Part shown: one piece after another, positions 16,554 to 25,928 of the stretch
Numbering within the stretch: position 1 is the stretch's first letter
How the letters are laid out: every line of letters begins with the position of its first letter
Assembly (NCBI GenBank): GCA_913057435.1
Contig: CAJXNY010000038.1
Coordinates: 1-48,319, forward strand
Direction: 5' to 3'
DNA from: an uncultured Oceanospirillaceae bacterium
GTDB lineage: Bacteria; Pseudomonadota; Gammaproteobacteria; Pseudomonadales; Balneatricaceae
DNA: 48,319 nucleotides
Notes under the pieces: generated by a model
Databases searched by the model: none
The model's input: only the letters and a program-made list of their open reading frames with translations
Told to the model about the DNA's origin: nothing
Made by a program: the position numbers and the translations under genes

Positions 16554-18401
16554 TCAGGCGGTCATCGTTTCGGGCCCACTATAGCTATATTCTGCCGTAT
16601 AATTCAGCGCCATATCTTCCATACTGATCGGCCAGGGGTTGCGCTCCGGGCGACGTGGAGGCTCTTCATCTGAATCCTCAGCCAGCTTGCTGAACTGACT
16701 AATCAGCTCGGATACTTTCTCTTCTGCTTTCTCGCGTAAATCAGGCTGCTGATCCACCAATTGAGCAACAACCTCCAGCTGCTCCATCAGATAAGCACCC
16801 AGTTTCGGCGTATCCAGAATAATATCGGCCATCTGATCAACTTTAGTGCCTGCCATCTCCGCGATCTGCCAGAAGGTGTCCTGAGCCGTCTCTGGGCTCT
16901 CTTCCTGCGCCACCATCAGGTCTTCTGGGAAGTGACCTGCAGCGAGGGCGTTGGTCATGGTATGGAAGTCAGTCAAAACATCTTCGGCTTCATCCGGTGG
17001 CATCTGGCCTGGCGGCATTTCAGTCCAGCTCATACGCGCCATACGAGCAACCATTTCATCACGATCTGTTGCATCCAGTTGCATCAGATGATCGCTCAGC
17101 ATCATGGTATGGCCAGTATCCTCCTCTTCACCGAGCTGCTGGCTGGCCCATGCATCCATCGTCAGAACTTTCACCGCATTTTCAACATCGCGAGTTATAT
17201 CAGACGGGTCTTTCTTCTCATATAACAACGCACCTTCATAGACCCGACTTTCGCCCATACGGCTCATGAACACCAGCTCCCGCGCACGATCATTACTCCG
17301 AATATCGTCAACCAGAGCTAACTCCTCTTCATGCTCCGTCATATCGATCGGGCCCAGGTTGCTGCTTCCCAGCAGCGTTTCCAGCCCAACTTCTGTTATC
17401 TGCAGAAAAGCTCGCTGGTCACTGCGGTCCATGCCCTGTACCTGCCCCATCATCTGCTGCAACTGATCGTCGCTGAACTCATAATGGGCCATCATATCGG
17501 CCATACTACCCACCATCTCTTTTAACGTGTCCTTACCATGGTTGTCGTAATCAGCCTGCGTCAACACCAACCCTGTACCAAATTTATCGGCAATAGAAAC
17601 GGTAACTGCCTGCGGTGTGCCGCGCGGCGGCCCCTTCCTGTATTCACCCACCAGATCATCTATCGCCTTGAAAGCCAGCTCGCGGGTTTCACCACTTTTC
17701 TCTCGAAGCGCATCCATGACTTTCTCGGCACCCATCCCTTCGGATGCCATGACTACCAGGGTTTTCTGCTGCCCTGGCTCAAAGCCCTCAAGCTTATTTA
17801 AAAACAGCGCGGGATCTTCTGCCTGATCAACAGCATGAACCAGTGCGAACAGCGCATCATTTCTATTCGTACGCTGAGGCGCCTGGTCGCCATAAGGCAT
17901 ATCCCGCGAATCTTCGGGAGACGGCTCATCCTGAATGCTAACCGTAAAATCCTGCGCGGTTTCAAGAACCCTGGCACGGGTAACGCCATCCAGTTTTCCC
18001 AGCGTTTGCGTCAGCCGATCAATTTCACCTTCAACACCATTGCTGGTCAGCACACCGGCAGGTAGTGCTTTCATTGACTCAACCACATTTGATAGCTGCC
18101 CCAGTTCCTTATCAGACAGATCCTGTGCCAGTGCCAGCAGGTTTTCATTTTCAGACAGGTGTTTTGCCAGCGACGCAATCGGAGCCGATGACGGCAGCCG
18201 CTCCAGTACCTTTCGGACAGGTTCACTGAGCTCTTCACTCAAATTGACTGTGTCTCCTGATGAACCGGCCACTCCAGCACTACTGGAAATCGATGTCAGA
18301 ACATCCTGTCGCGTAGATATTTCATGCGCATCAAAGGTTGTCAGTTGGCCTTTCTGACCATTTACCGCGAGGGGTGATGTAGATAAAAGCTGAATAGCCA
18401 T
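16554..18401 (-). CDS. Uncharacterised acidic 615-residue protein (orphan)
   Basis: I do not recognise this protein. It starts MAIQLLSTSPLAVNGQKGQ with no signal peptide or membrane segment. It is strongly acidic and rich in Asp, Glu, Met and Leu. Residues 1-60 are Ser/Thr-rich and look disordered; the rest is mostly helical with many short repeats of the kind LSDKELGQL, FSDDQLQQM and LDATDRDEM. A proline-rich stretch (EEPPRRPERNPWP) precedes the C-terminus. A disordered N-terminus with a helical acidic body could suit an exported or structural protein, but that is speculation. The ATG follows AAGGA at good spacing. It is a single-gene unit with its own terminator and lies between two group II intron-like remnants, so recent acquisition is possible. 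Confidence 0.85.
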   Translation of the reverse strand: MAIQLLSTSPLAVNGQKGQLTTFDAHEISTRQDVLTSISSSAGVAGSSGDTVNLSEELSEPVRKVLERLPSSAPIASLAKHLSENENLLALAQDLSDKELGQLSNVVESMKALPAGVLTSNGVEGEIDRLTQTLGKLDGVTRARVLETAQDFTVSIQDEPSPEDSRDMPYGDQAPQRTNRNDALFALVHAVDQAEDPALFLNKLEGFEPGQQKTLVVMASEGMGAEKVMDALREKSGETRELAFKAIDDLVGEYRKGPPRGTPQAVTVSIADKFGTGLVLTQADYDNHGKDTLKEMVGSMADMMAHYEFSDDQLQQMMGQVQGMDRSDQRAFLQITEVGLETLLGSSNLGPIDMTEHEEELALVDDIRSNDRARELVFMSRMGESRVYEGALLYEKKDPSDITRDVENAVKVLTMDAWASQQLGEEEDTGHTMMLSDHLMQLDATDRDEMVARMARMSWTEMPPGQMPPDEAEDVLTDFHTMTNALAAGHFPEDLMVAQEESPETAQDTFWQIAEMAGTKVDQMADIILDTPKLGAYLMEQLEVVAQLVDQQPDLREKAEEKVSELISQFSKLAEDSDEEPPRRPERNPWPISMEDMALNYTAEYSYSGPETMTA

Positions 18402-18504
18402 AAAGTAATCCTTTACCTTGTTTACGGTACGTTAACGGCTGGAGTCGTCGGATCTTGATCCAGTCAGGACGTTTTACAGACCTACTATGGTTTCCTTACC
18501 CACG

Positions 18505-18598
18505 ACGACCGCCTCGTCTGCGATTTCTGTTCGTCAGGTCAGTGCGTTGCCTTCAGCTTCCTTCAGGTTCCACCTCGCGAGCACCTGGCCTGACACAC
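18505..18598 (-). mobile_element. Group II intron-like remnant B (5' part only)
   Basis: On the minus strand this segment begins GTGTGTCAGGCCAGG, then carries TCGCGAGGTGGAACCTGAAG (identical to remnant A), GAAGCTGAAGGCAAC and CTGACGAACAGAAATCGCA, a series I recognise from domain I of bacterial group II introns. A deletion joins the first ~18 bases to the inner part of domain I. No domain V or VI is seen before the orphan gene starts at 18401, so the right boundary is uncertain. It begins five bases after the hairpin of the ppnN terminator and occupies the upstream region of the orphan gene, which must use a promoter in or beside it. Confidence 0.55.
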
Positions 18599-18603
18599 AA
18601 CGC

Positions 18604-18632
18604 AAAAGGGGCAGCCACTGGCTGCCCCTTTT
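18604..18632 (-). terminator. Rho-independent terminator of ppnN
   Basis: A perfect 13-bp stem (18604-18616 with 18620-18632, AAAAGGGGCAGCC/GGCTGCCCCTTTT) with a 3-base loop lies 33 bases after the ppnN stop codon. The T run is part of the stem. Confidence 0.92.
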
Positions 18633-18664
18633 CTGTTATTTCACTGGCATCAGGTTACAACGCG

Positions 18665-20065
18665 TCAAGACTCAGCCTCAACGACACCTTCCGCTACCGG
18701 CTTCAGCCGATAGCATGGTTCATATTCCTGATAGTTGATTTTCATTCGGCGCTGCTCAACAAACGAGCGCAACAGGGCATCCAGCGGTTCAATCAATGCC
18801 ACCTCCCCCTGCAGTTCGAACGGGCCATGCTGCTCAATGGCCTGAATACCCGGCTCTTTCACATTCCCAGCCACAATCCCGGACAGGGCACAGCGCAAAC
18901 TGGCCGCCAGCCGAAAATCCGGCTGATCGCGGCACAGGTTTAGCGCAGCCATATTCTCATGCACCGGCTCAAACGGCTGCTGGAACTCCTCAGGAATATG
19001 CAGCTGCCAGTTGTAATGGAATGACTCACTGGTGGCCTTGCGATAACGGGTGACCGCCTCCAGCCCATCTTTCATCGCCACCGCCACGCCGTGGGGATCA
19101 TCAACGATAATCTGATACTTTTCTGCCGCCGCCTCACCCAGGGTAGTACGGATAAAACGGTCTACCGTCTCAAAGTATTCCTCACTGCCCGCCGGACCCG
19201 TAAATACCAGTGGGAACGGCAGGTGGGCATTACGCTCATGCAGCAGGATGCCCAGCATATACAGAATTTCTTCCGCTGTACCGGCACCACCCGGGAACAC
19301 AATAATACCGTGACCCAGCCGAACAAACGCCTCCAGCCGCTTCTCAATATCCGGCATAATCACCAGTTCGTTCACAATCGGGTTGGGACTCTCCGCCGCG
19401 ATAATGCCAGGCTCAGAAACACCCACGTAACGACCATTACCAATACGCTGCTTACTGTGCGCAATCGCTGCACCCTTCATTGGCCCTTTCATCGCCCCCG
19501 GCCCACAGCCGGTGCAGATATCATAGCCACGCAAACCCAGCTCATAACCGACCGCTTTGGTGTATTCATACTCAGGACGGGCAATGGAGTGACCACCCCA
19601 GCAGACGACCAGGTTAGGCTTTACATGGGGTTTAAGGGCATTGGCATGGCGCAGGATATGAAACACTTCATTCGTGGTCAGCGCGGCTTCATCAAGCTCT
19701 TCACAGCACTTGTCCAGTTCCACACCTACATACAACAGGTCACGTAGCACCGAGAACAGATTTTCCCGGATACCCTGGATAATCTCGCCGTCCACAAACG
19801 CACTGGTGGGCGCGTTAATCAGGTCCAGCTGCAAGCCTCGATGTTTCTGGCTGACCCGAATATCAAAGTCACGAAACTTATCAAGCACCAGTTTGGTGCT
19901 ATCCATTTCACTACCGCAGTTCAATACAGCCAGTGAGCATTGACGGAACAGACGATAGAGGCCGCCCTGGCTGACATCCTGTAACTTGGCCACCTCAAGT
20001 GGAGAAAGCGTATCCAGACTGTCCAGCGGCGTCACACTGGTTGTTACAAAGGGTTCGTTAATCAT
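18665..20065 (-). CDS. ppnN: Nucleotide 5'-monophosphate nucleosidase PpnN (LOG family)
   Basis: PpnN (YgdH) cleaves purine and pyrimidine monophosphates to base and ribose 5-phosphate and is stimulated by (p)ppGpp in E. coli. The product is 466 residues from the ATG at 20065, close to the E. coli 454. The LOG core is visible: GGHSIARPEYEYTK, CTGCGPGAMKGPMKGA and the PGGAGTAEE motif with the catalytic glutamate. N- and C-terminal extensions specific to PpnN are present. The frame is open to 20215, but the chosen ATG is preceded by AGGAGGTGG, and the extra 50 residues are unlike the family. It is a single-gene unit with a strong terminator. Confidence 0.94.
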   Translation of the reverse strand: MINEPFVTTSVTPLDSLDTLSPLEVAKLQDVSQGGLYRLFRQCSLAVLNCGSEMDSTKLVLDKFRDFDIRVSQKHRGLQLDLINAPTSAFVDGEIIQGIRENLFSVLRDLLYVGVELDKCCEELDEAALTTNEVFHILRHANALKPHVKPNLVVCWGGHSIARPEYEYTKAVGYELGLRGYDICTGCGPGAMKGPMKGAAIAHSKQRIGNGRYVGVSEPGIIAAESPNPIVNELVIMPDIEKRLEAFVRLGHGIIVFPGGAGTAEEILYMLGILLHERNAHLPFPLVFTGPAGSEEYFETVDRFIRTTLGEAAAEKYQIIVDDPHGVAVAMKDGLEAVTRYRKATSESFHYNWQLHIPEEFQQPFEPVHENMAALNLCRDQPDFRLAASLRCALSGIVAGNVKEPGIQAIEQHGPFELQGEVALIEPLDALLRSFVEQRRMKINYQEYEPCYRLKPVAEGVVEAES

Positions 20066-20322
20066 AAGCACCACCTCCTGCACAGGCAGGAACAAAAGAC
20101 GTGGGACACTCAATTCAGCGGGCCTGAAGCATACCGGCAAACCAGAGAACGACGTCTTATCGGTTATTGTTATTCCCTTAAGCAAGGCCTGACGGCGCTG
20201 GCGCATCGTCAGCAATACAGACCTCTGTTCTTACGTCAGACCGATGACAACTCAATGAAGTTCACCCCACCACTATATGCCAGATTTAATCCAGATAGCA
20301 AAACCGTACATATTTCATACAG

Positions 20323-21030
20323 TTAAACACCTTTCAGTAGCTGTTCAACAAATTGTGGCACCGCCTCACCCGCCCCGGCATGGATATGCTCATCAAAGGC
20401 TGTATGAATCCGTGACGGCTCAAGATTAATCTCCACCGTGCGGGCACCAGCAGCGTTAGCCACCTCAACAAATCCGGCTGCGGGATACACATTGCCCGAG
20501 GTGCCAATCGACAGAAACAGCTCACAGCTGTCCAGCGCCTGGTAACACGTTTCCATTTGCATCGGCATCTCACCAAACCAGACAATATCCGGGCGCAGAT
20601 TACCGCCACTGCCACAGCAGTCACACAGATCTTCCGGCATTGAATCCTGCTCAGTACGATAGACGACTTCGCTGGCAGCGCAACGCAGATTCAGTAATTC
20701 GCCGTGCATATGGATCAGATTATGGCTGCCCGCGCGCTCATGCAGATTATCGATATTCTGAGTAATCACCAGCACCTCACCGGGCCGGGCCTGTTCCAGC
20801 TTCGCCAGCGCATAGTGCGCCGCATTCGGCTTTACAGCCTCGCTGAGCAGTTGCTGGCGGCGCTGATTATAAAATCGGTGAACTAACCGCGGATCGCGGA
20901 CAAACGCCTCAGGCGTTGCGACATCCTCAATGCGATGGTCTTCCCAGAGGCCATCCGCCGCCCGAAATGTCCGTATACCCGACTCCGCCGAGATACCCGC
21001 ACCGGTCAGAATTACGATAGATGGCGTCAT
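20323..21030 (-). CDS. cobB: NAD-dependent protein deacylase CobB (sirtuin)
   Basis: Sirtuins remove acyl groups from lysines using NAD. The 235-residue product has TGAGISAESGIRTFR for NAD binding, TQNIDNLHERAG, the catalytic histidine in MHGEL, two cysteine pairs (LRC and DLCDCC) for zinc although the first is not a full CxxC, and PDIVWFGEMP. The Tyr and Arg of FYNQRR match the YxxR pair that gives CobB-type class III sirtuins desuccinylase activity. The ATG at 21030 follows AAGGAG. It lies divergent to phoH, with both promoters in 21031-21287. Confidence 0.93.
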   Translation of the reverse strand: MTPSIVILTGAGISAESGIRTFRAADGLWEDHRIEDVATPEAFVRDPRLVHRFYNQRRQQLLSEAVKPNAAHYALAKLEQARPGEVLVITQNIDNLHERAGSHNLIHMHGELLNLRCAASEVVYRTEQDSMPEDLCDCCGSGGNLRPDIVWFGEMPMQMETCYQALDSCELFLSIGTSGNVYPAAGFVEVANAAGARTVEINLEPSRIHTAFDEHIHAGAGEAVPQFVEQLLKGV

Positions 21031-21287
21031 CTAATACTCCTTGCTCAACAATTTAAGGGGAACTCATCGACACTTTATCGGCCCAAGCCTTAACGAGATT
21101 GCAACCAATATATGGTTCAAATGTCCAGATACAGTCATCAAGAGCTTGATTGAATATGGATAGTGATCTTAGAGTAGAAGCTGTACACAGAAACGGTGGT
21201 TTTCAATTGCCGGCCTGTGCCGCCCAACCATCTGGCCTCGCCGTCAATACCACCTGTTCTGCTTCGCAGGCTGCAGAGGACGAAGCC

Positions 21288-22676
21288 ATGACTGCATTAA
21301 AGCTCTATATCCTCGATACCAACGTACTGTTACACGATCCCAAATGTCTCTACGAGTTTGAAGAGCATGATATCGTCATTCCGATGACCGTTCTGGAAGA
21401 ACTGGACGATATCAAAGATCGCAAACGGGCCGTTGCTCAGGAGGCACGTTTTGCCATCCGGGCCATTGATCAGATACTCAGTGATTCCGATGCTGAGCAG
21501 ATCAACCGCGGTGTTCCCATCCACATCCCTGGCACCACCGAAGACACCCCCACCTTGGGCCGGCTGAGTATTTTCCCGGACCACCACCTGAAGCATCAGC
21601 CCGACTTTCTGCCGGACCAGCACAGCAAAGACAACATCATCATCAACTGTGCGCTGTACCTGCAGCAACAAAACCCGGACCAGGACGTCATCCTGGTCAC
21701 CAAAGATATCAATATGCGACTCAAAGCACTCGGTGCCGGGCTGCAACGGGTGGAAGACTACCGCACCGATCAGCTGGTCTCCGATATTGACCTGCTACCC
21801 GCTGGCCACCAGCAGCTTGAAGGCAATTTCTGGGATCTGGTCGACAACATCAACAGCTATCAGGAAGACGGCCACACCTACCATAAAGTGGCCAGAAGTA
21901 TCCTGCCCGAAGGCTACTGCAACGAATATATTTACGATGACCAACAGGAGTTTGCCGCCCGTATCGTCGAGGTCGGTAATGATGAAATCACCCTGCTGGA
22001 CCTGGGCTATAAACACCTGATGCACCAGCATTGCTGGGGGATTAAACCGATCAATATCCAGCAAGCCTTCGCCATGCAGGCACTGATGGACCCTGACATC
22101 AACCTGGCGATACTCAACGGCGCAGCAGGCTCCGGTAAAACACTGATCGCACTGGCCTGCGCACTGGAAATGGTGATCGAACAAAAACGCTTCAACAAGA
22201 TCATTGTCACTCGCTCGACGCCGCCGGTCGCTGAAGATATCGGCTTCCTGCCTGGTACCGAAGAGGAGAAAATGACCCCCTGGTTAAGTGCCATCCATGA
22301 CAACCTGGAAGCCATGCACGAACAGGATGATAAACCGCTGTCCAGCGTCAAATACGCCATTGAGCAGGCCAACATTCAGTTCAAATCGCTGAACTTCATC
22401 CGTGGCCGCAGTATTCAGGACGCCGTGGTGTTAATCGATGAGTCCCAGAACCTGACTCCCAGTCAGTTGAAAACTATCCTGACCCGCTGTGGTAAAGGCA
22501 GTAAAATGATCTGCCTGGGTAATCTGGCGCAGATTGACTCCGGTTACCTGACACCACTGACCTCCGGCCTGACCTACATTGTCGAACGTTTTAAACCCTT
22601 TAACGGTTCTGCCAACGTACATTTTGAAGGTATCTTCCGCTCCGCTCTGGCCGAATATGCTGAACAGCACTTATAA
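21288..22676 (+). CDS. phoH: PIN-PhoH fusion ATPase (PhoH2/YlaK type)
   Basis: The 462-residue product joins an N-terminal PIN nuclease domain (LYILDTNVLLHDP, then VLEELDDIKDR, and acidic NCALYL/TKDINMRLKA further on) to a C-terminal PhoH ATPase. The ATPase has Walker A GAAGSGKT at about residue 280, and VVLIDESQNLTPSQLKT for Walker B. Such proteins act as RNA-directed helicase-nucleases, shown for mycobacterial PhoH2; the E. coli PhoH lacks the PIN part. The frame extends to 21150, but the ATG at 21288 has GAGGA seven bases upstream and starts just before the conserved PIN strand. It stands alone on the plus strand. Confidence 0.92.
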   Translation: MTALKLYILDTNVLLHDPKCLYEFEEHDIVIPMTVLEELDDIKDRKRAVAQEARFAIRAIDQILSDSDAEQINRGVPIHIPGTTEDTPTLGRLSIFPDHHLKHQPDFLPDQHSKDNIIINCALYLQQQNPDQDVILVTKDINMRLKALGAGLQRVEDYRTDQLVSDIDLLPAGHQQLEGNFWDLVDNINSYQEDGHTYHKVARSILPEGYCNEYIYDDQQEFAARIVEVGNDEITLLDLGYKHLMHQHCWGIKPINIQQAFAMQALMDPDINLAILNGAAGSGKTLIALACALEMVIEQKRFNKIIVTRSTPPVAEDIGFLPGTEEEKMTPWLSAIHDNLEAMHEQDDKPLSSVKYAIEQANIQFKSLNFIRGRSIQDAVVLIDESQNLTPSQLKTILTRCGKGSKMICLGNLAQIDSGYLTPLTSGLTYIVERFKPFNGSANVHFEGIFRSALAEYAEQHL

Positions 22677-23382
22677 GCCTGAGTGAACCCTCACATTTAA
22701 CGCCTGGTACAGCCCGTACCGGGCGTTAAAGCCATGTAAAACACAAGGCATTAGCCACTTTTCGGCTATTTTCACACGCGCCATTTATCGAACAGACCAA
22801 AGTATAAATCCCTGCCACAAGCCGCATAACCACTAGAGCCCGGAGCGTTTTTTATCAGTTCTGATAAAAATATCGGGGCCGTGCTAGCGTTTCATTCGTA
22901 GCTGGTTGGCCTATAATGCGCCGCAAAATAGAAAACCGTCGATTTAGCAGGACGCTAAGTAAGGCGGCAGCTTTGAACAGCCACCACCCGTATGACTGTG
23001 CAAGGCGATGTGTTTTGGGTTGACCGACCCCGTTCGGAGGTTCCCTTTCAAAAAAAGGGCTAAAAATCAATCACCTTCAGGTAAGGCAACCTGTATAGCC
23101 GGTGTACAAAAAATCAGCACCGTGACTATAGTCAGCATAGACTGACCCAGGGTTTGCAGTTTCTGTTACCGCATGTCGCTGCCAGTACACGACTGGCCAG
23201 CCCACATTGCAGTGCAGCGAACAACAACGATAATCATACGACCGACCCTGACAGGCCGGGCTTACCTGATAAAAAGGTGTAGGAAGCTGTCGCCATCACC
23301 CTGTCTATTGCAGACTGCCTGAATGCAGCATTGCAGAGCAGCGATTGACGGCCACTTCCCTATTTGAAATGGCGAAGATCTT
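22677..23382 (+). promoter_or_regulatory. 706-base gene-free region upstream of mqo
   Basis: No gene is supported here. Visible structures are: a long hairpin AACGCC..GGCGTT at 22698-22728 just after phoH, without a T run; a 10-bp AT-rich palindrome TTTTTATCAG/CTGATAAAAA at 22849-22870; a perfect TATAAT at 22912-22917 with only a poor -35 match near 22890; and GC-rich inverted repeats at about 23015-23060. A transcript from 22912 would have a leader of about 465 bases before mqo, or a separate small RNA could lie here. I matched it to no known riboswitch or RNA family. Confidence 0.4.
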
Positions 23383-24870
23383 ATGACAACAAAATCAGTT
23401 GATGTGTTACTCGTCGGGGCCGGTGCCATGTGCACCACCCTGGGAACCCTGCTAAAGCAGCTGGACCCCACCCTGAAAATCACCATGGTCGAGCGTCTTG
23501 ACCACGTTGCGCACGAAAGTACCGATGGCTGGAATAACGCCGGTACTGGCCACGCCGCTTACTGTGAATTAAATTACACCCCGAAGCAGCCCGACGGTAG
23601 CGTAGCCACCGTCAAAGCCTTCGACATCAACTCTGCTTTTGAAGTCAGCCTGCAGTTCTGGTCTTACCTGGTCGAAAATAAAATCCTGCCAGAGCCCTCT
23701 CAGTTTATTAACCCGGTGCCACATCAGAGCTTCGTCTGGGGTGAAGAAAACGTTGAGTTCCTGCGCACACGTTATGAAGCATTGAGCGCAACACCCTCTT
23801 TTGCCGCCATGGAATACAGTGAAGACCCTGACGTACTGCGTGAGTGGATGCCGCTGATCATGCAGAACCGCGACCCGAACGAGAAAGTAGCAGCAACCCG
23901 TGTCCGTCACGGCTCTGATGTCAACTTCGGTGCGCTGGCTCGCAATATGACCCGGCACCTGAAAACCCAGCAGGACTTCGAGCTGCGATTGCACCGTGAA
24001 GTACAGAGCTTTGACAAAAAGCCGGACGGCCGCTGGACCGTTAAACTGAAAGACAACGAAAGCGGCAACACGGAAACCATCGACGCTGGCTTCGTTTTCC
24101 TCGGTGCCGGTGGTGGCTCGCTGCCGCTGTTGCAAAAATCGGGCATCCAGGAAGGCAAAGGCTACGGCGGTTTCCCGGTTAGCGGCATGTGGCTGGTCTG
24201 TAAGAAAAAAGAAATCGTCGAACAGCATCTGGCCAAAGTCTACGGTCAGGCACCGATTGGTGCGCCACCAATGTCCGTGCCACACCTGGACACCCGCATC
24301 ATTGATGGTGAGCAGGCCCTGCTGTTCGGTCCATTTGCCGGTTTCACCACCAAGTTCCTCAAGTCCGGCTCGATTATGGACATGCCGAAGAGTATCAACC
24401 TGGGCAACCTCAAACCAATGCTCAGCGTTGGCATGAAGAGCATGGATCTGACCCGCTATCTGATCAGCGAAGTGATGCAATCCCACAGCGCACGGGTTGA
24501 CTCCCTGCGCAATTTCTACCCGGATGCAAAAGACAGCGACTGGGAGCTGGCCTACGCGGGTCAGCGCGTACAGATCATCAAAAAAGACGGCAAAAGCGGT
24601 GGCAAGCTGGAATTTGGCACCGAAGTAATCTCTGCCGCCGATGGCTCGCTGGCGGCCCTGCTAGGCGCATCACCGGGCGCTTCTACCACGGTTAAAACCA
24701 TGATCAACGTTCTTAAAACCTGTTTCCCAGAGCAGATGGCAACGGAACAATGGCAGACCAAAATGAAAGAGATGGTGCCATCCTATGGCCAGTCACTGCG
24801 TAACGATGCCCAGCTGCTGAACACCGTCCGCACCCGCACGCTAGCAACACTGGGCCTTAACGACGACTAA
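23383..24870 (+). CDS. mqo: Malate:quinone oxidoreductase
   Basis: Mqo is a membrane-associated FAD enzyme that oxidises malate to oxaloacetate and passes electrons to quinone, bypassing malate dehydrogenase. The 495-residue product has the FAD-binding start VLLVGAGAMCTTLGTLL, the family signature STDGWNNAGTGHAAYCELNYTP, then FVFLGAGGGSLPLLQ, FPVSGMWLVC and LLFGPFAGFTTKFL. The usual Ile-Met-Ser after GAG is Ala-Met-Cys, a mild change. The start follows a GAAGA ribosome site. A long gene-free region lies upstream and a strong terminator lies downstream, so it is a single-gene unit with room for regulation. Confidence 0.96.
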   Translation: MTTKSVDVLLVGAGAMCTTLGTLLKQLDPTLKITMVERLDHVAHESTDGWNNAGTGHAAYCELNYTPKQPDGSVATVKAFDINSAFEVSLQFWSYLVENKILPEPSQFINPVPHQSFVWGEENVEFLRTRYEALSATPSFAAMEYSEDPDVLREWMPLIMQNRDPNEKVAATRVRHGSDVNFGALARNMTRHLKTQQDFELRLHREVQSFDKKPDGRWTVKLKDNESGNTETIDAGFVFLGAGGGSLPLLQKSGIQEGKGYGGFPVSGMWLVCKKKEIVEQHLAKVYGQAPIGAPPMSVPHLDTRIIDGEQALLFGPFAGFTTKFLKSGSIMDMPKSINLGNLKPMLSVGMKSMDLTRYLISEVMQSHSARVDSLRNFYPDAKDSDWELAYAGQRVQIIKKDGKSGGKLEFGTEVISAADGSLAALLGASPGASTTVKTMINVLKTCFPEQMATEQWQTKMKEMVPSYGQSLRNDAQLLNTVRTRTLATLGLNDD

Positions 24871-24900
24871 GTCTTTCCTCTGTGTTTGTGCGCTATCTAA

Positions 24901-24936
24901 AAATACCCGTCAGTTATGCTGACGGGTATTTTTTTA
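24901..24936 (+). terminator. Rho-independent terminator of mqo
   Basis: A perfect 13-bp stem AAATACCCGTCAG/CTGACGGGTATTT with a 5-base loop is followed by further T bases to 24935. It starts 31 bases after the mqo stop codon. Confidence 0.95.
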
Positions 24937-25055
24937 TCTACACTGCGCCCGGAAACTGAAGCCAATACAACGTCACACACTTCATAGCGTTGCAATTATG
25001 CAACGAGTTTTTATCATGGGGTGCCTATATCAGCCTTGAGCCTGGGAGTTTCTAC

Positions 25056-25928
25056 GTGACAGAGCAGGACGATTTTTACCGCCACATTGTTGAACACAGT
25101 ACCGATGTTATTCTGCGAGTGAATGCCGAGCACCAGATTCTGTACGCAAACCCAGCGGCGATCACCGCCTTTGGGTTTGAGCTGGACGCCCTGATCGGCC
25201 ATTCACTGCAAGGTTTGCCTATGCAAACCGACCAGCAGGAACGGTTACTGACCGCCATTGACCGGGCCTTTGTCCGTGGCACACCCATGCGGGAAACATT
25301 GCCTATTATGGGCTCCTCCAGCCTGCGCTATTACTCCGCCGCGCTGGTACCGGATACCAACACTGACAGCATTGTATTAACCCTGCGTGATATCACAGAA
25401 CAACACCGGGTAGAGGAGCGACTGCAGGAAGCCAGCACCCACGACCCGTTAACCGGCCTGTTTAACCGCCGCCAGCTGTTCACCATGGGGGAGCAGGATA
25501 TTGCCCGGGCCCGGCGCTACAAGATGCCTTTTTCACTGGTACTGGCCAGTATCAATGATCTGAAATCAGTGAACCAGATATTCGGCTATGCCATTGGTGA
25601 TCACCTGTTGATGACCGTATCCAACAGCCTGCAAGATATGTTGCGCGGTTCCGACTACGTCGCCCGACTAGGTAACAACAGCTTTGCCATCGCCCTGATT
25701 GATGCCACCACAGAACAGGCAGAAAGGGTGGCCAGTCGTATCCGCAGTCAGGTCGATCAGACTGAAATCCATGTTATCGATACCCGACTACAGGCCAGCG
25801 CCTGCACCGCAGTCTGCCGGTTCGATGCCGAACACGACAGCAGCTTTGTCGACATGCTGAAACGGGCTGAAAGCCTGCTTGAAGCTAATCGCTATGCTGA
25901 TACTCGAGCGCCGACTGAATCGTTATGA
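25056..25928 (+). CDS. PAS domain protein with degenerate GGDEF domain
   Basis: The 290-residue product has a PAS domain (about 5-115: [29 protein letters not shown]) and a C-terminal GGDEF-type domain (about 125-285). The entry motif [13 protein letters not shown] is kept. The GG(D/E)EF active-site loop reads RLGNNSF, and the metal-binding DxDxFK region reads SINDLKS, so cyclase activity is very unlikely; a receptor or scaffold role is more probable. No EAL domain or membrane segment is present. I chose GTG at 25056, which has GGGAG seven bases upstream; the frame also extends to a TTG at 24990. The stop codon overlaps the yidD start (ATGA), so the two are translationally coupled. Confidence 0.85.
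   Translation: MTEQDDFYRHIVEHSTDVILRVNAEHQILYANPAAITAFGFELDALIGHSLQGLPMQTDQQERLLTAIDRAFVRGTPMRETLPIMGSSSLRYYSAALVPDTNTDSIVLTLRDITEQHRVEERLQEASTHDPLTGLFNRRQLFTMGEQDIARARRYKMPFSLVLASINDLKSVNQIFGYAIGDHLLMTVSNSLQDMLRGSDYVARLGNNSFAIALIDATTEQAERVASRIRSQVDQTEIHVIDTRLQASACTAVCRFDAEHDSSFVDMLKRAESLLEANRYADTRAPTESL

Noticed and set aside
16232-18664. Integron attC sites or transposon inverted repeats to explain the 31-base duplicated segment
   Set aside because: The copies are in direct orientation, no integrase or cassette array is present, and flanking motifs fit group II intron domain I better.
22698-22728. Hairpin after phoH as a rho-independent terminator
   Set aside because: The stem is strong, but no T run follows on either strand, so I only note it as structure.
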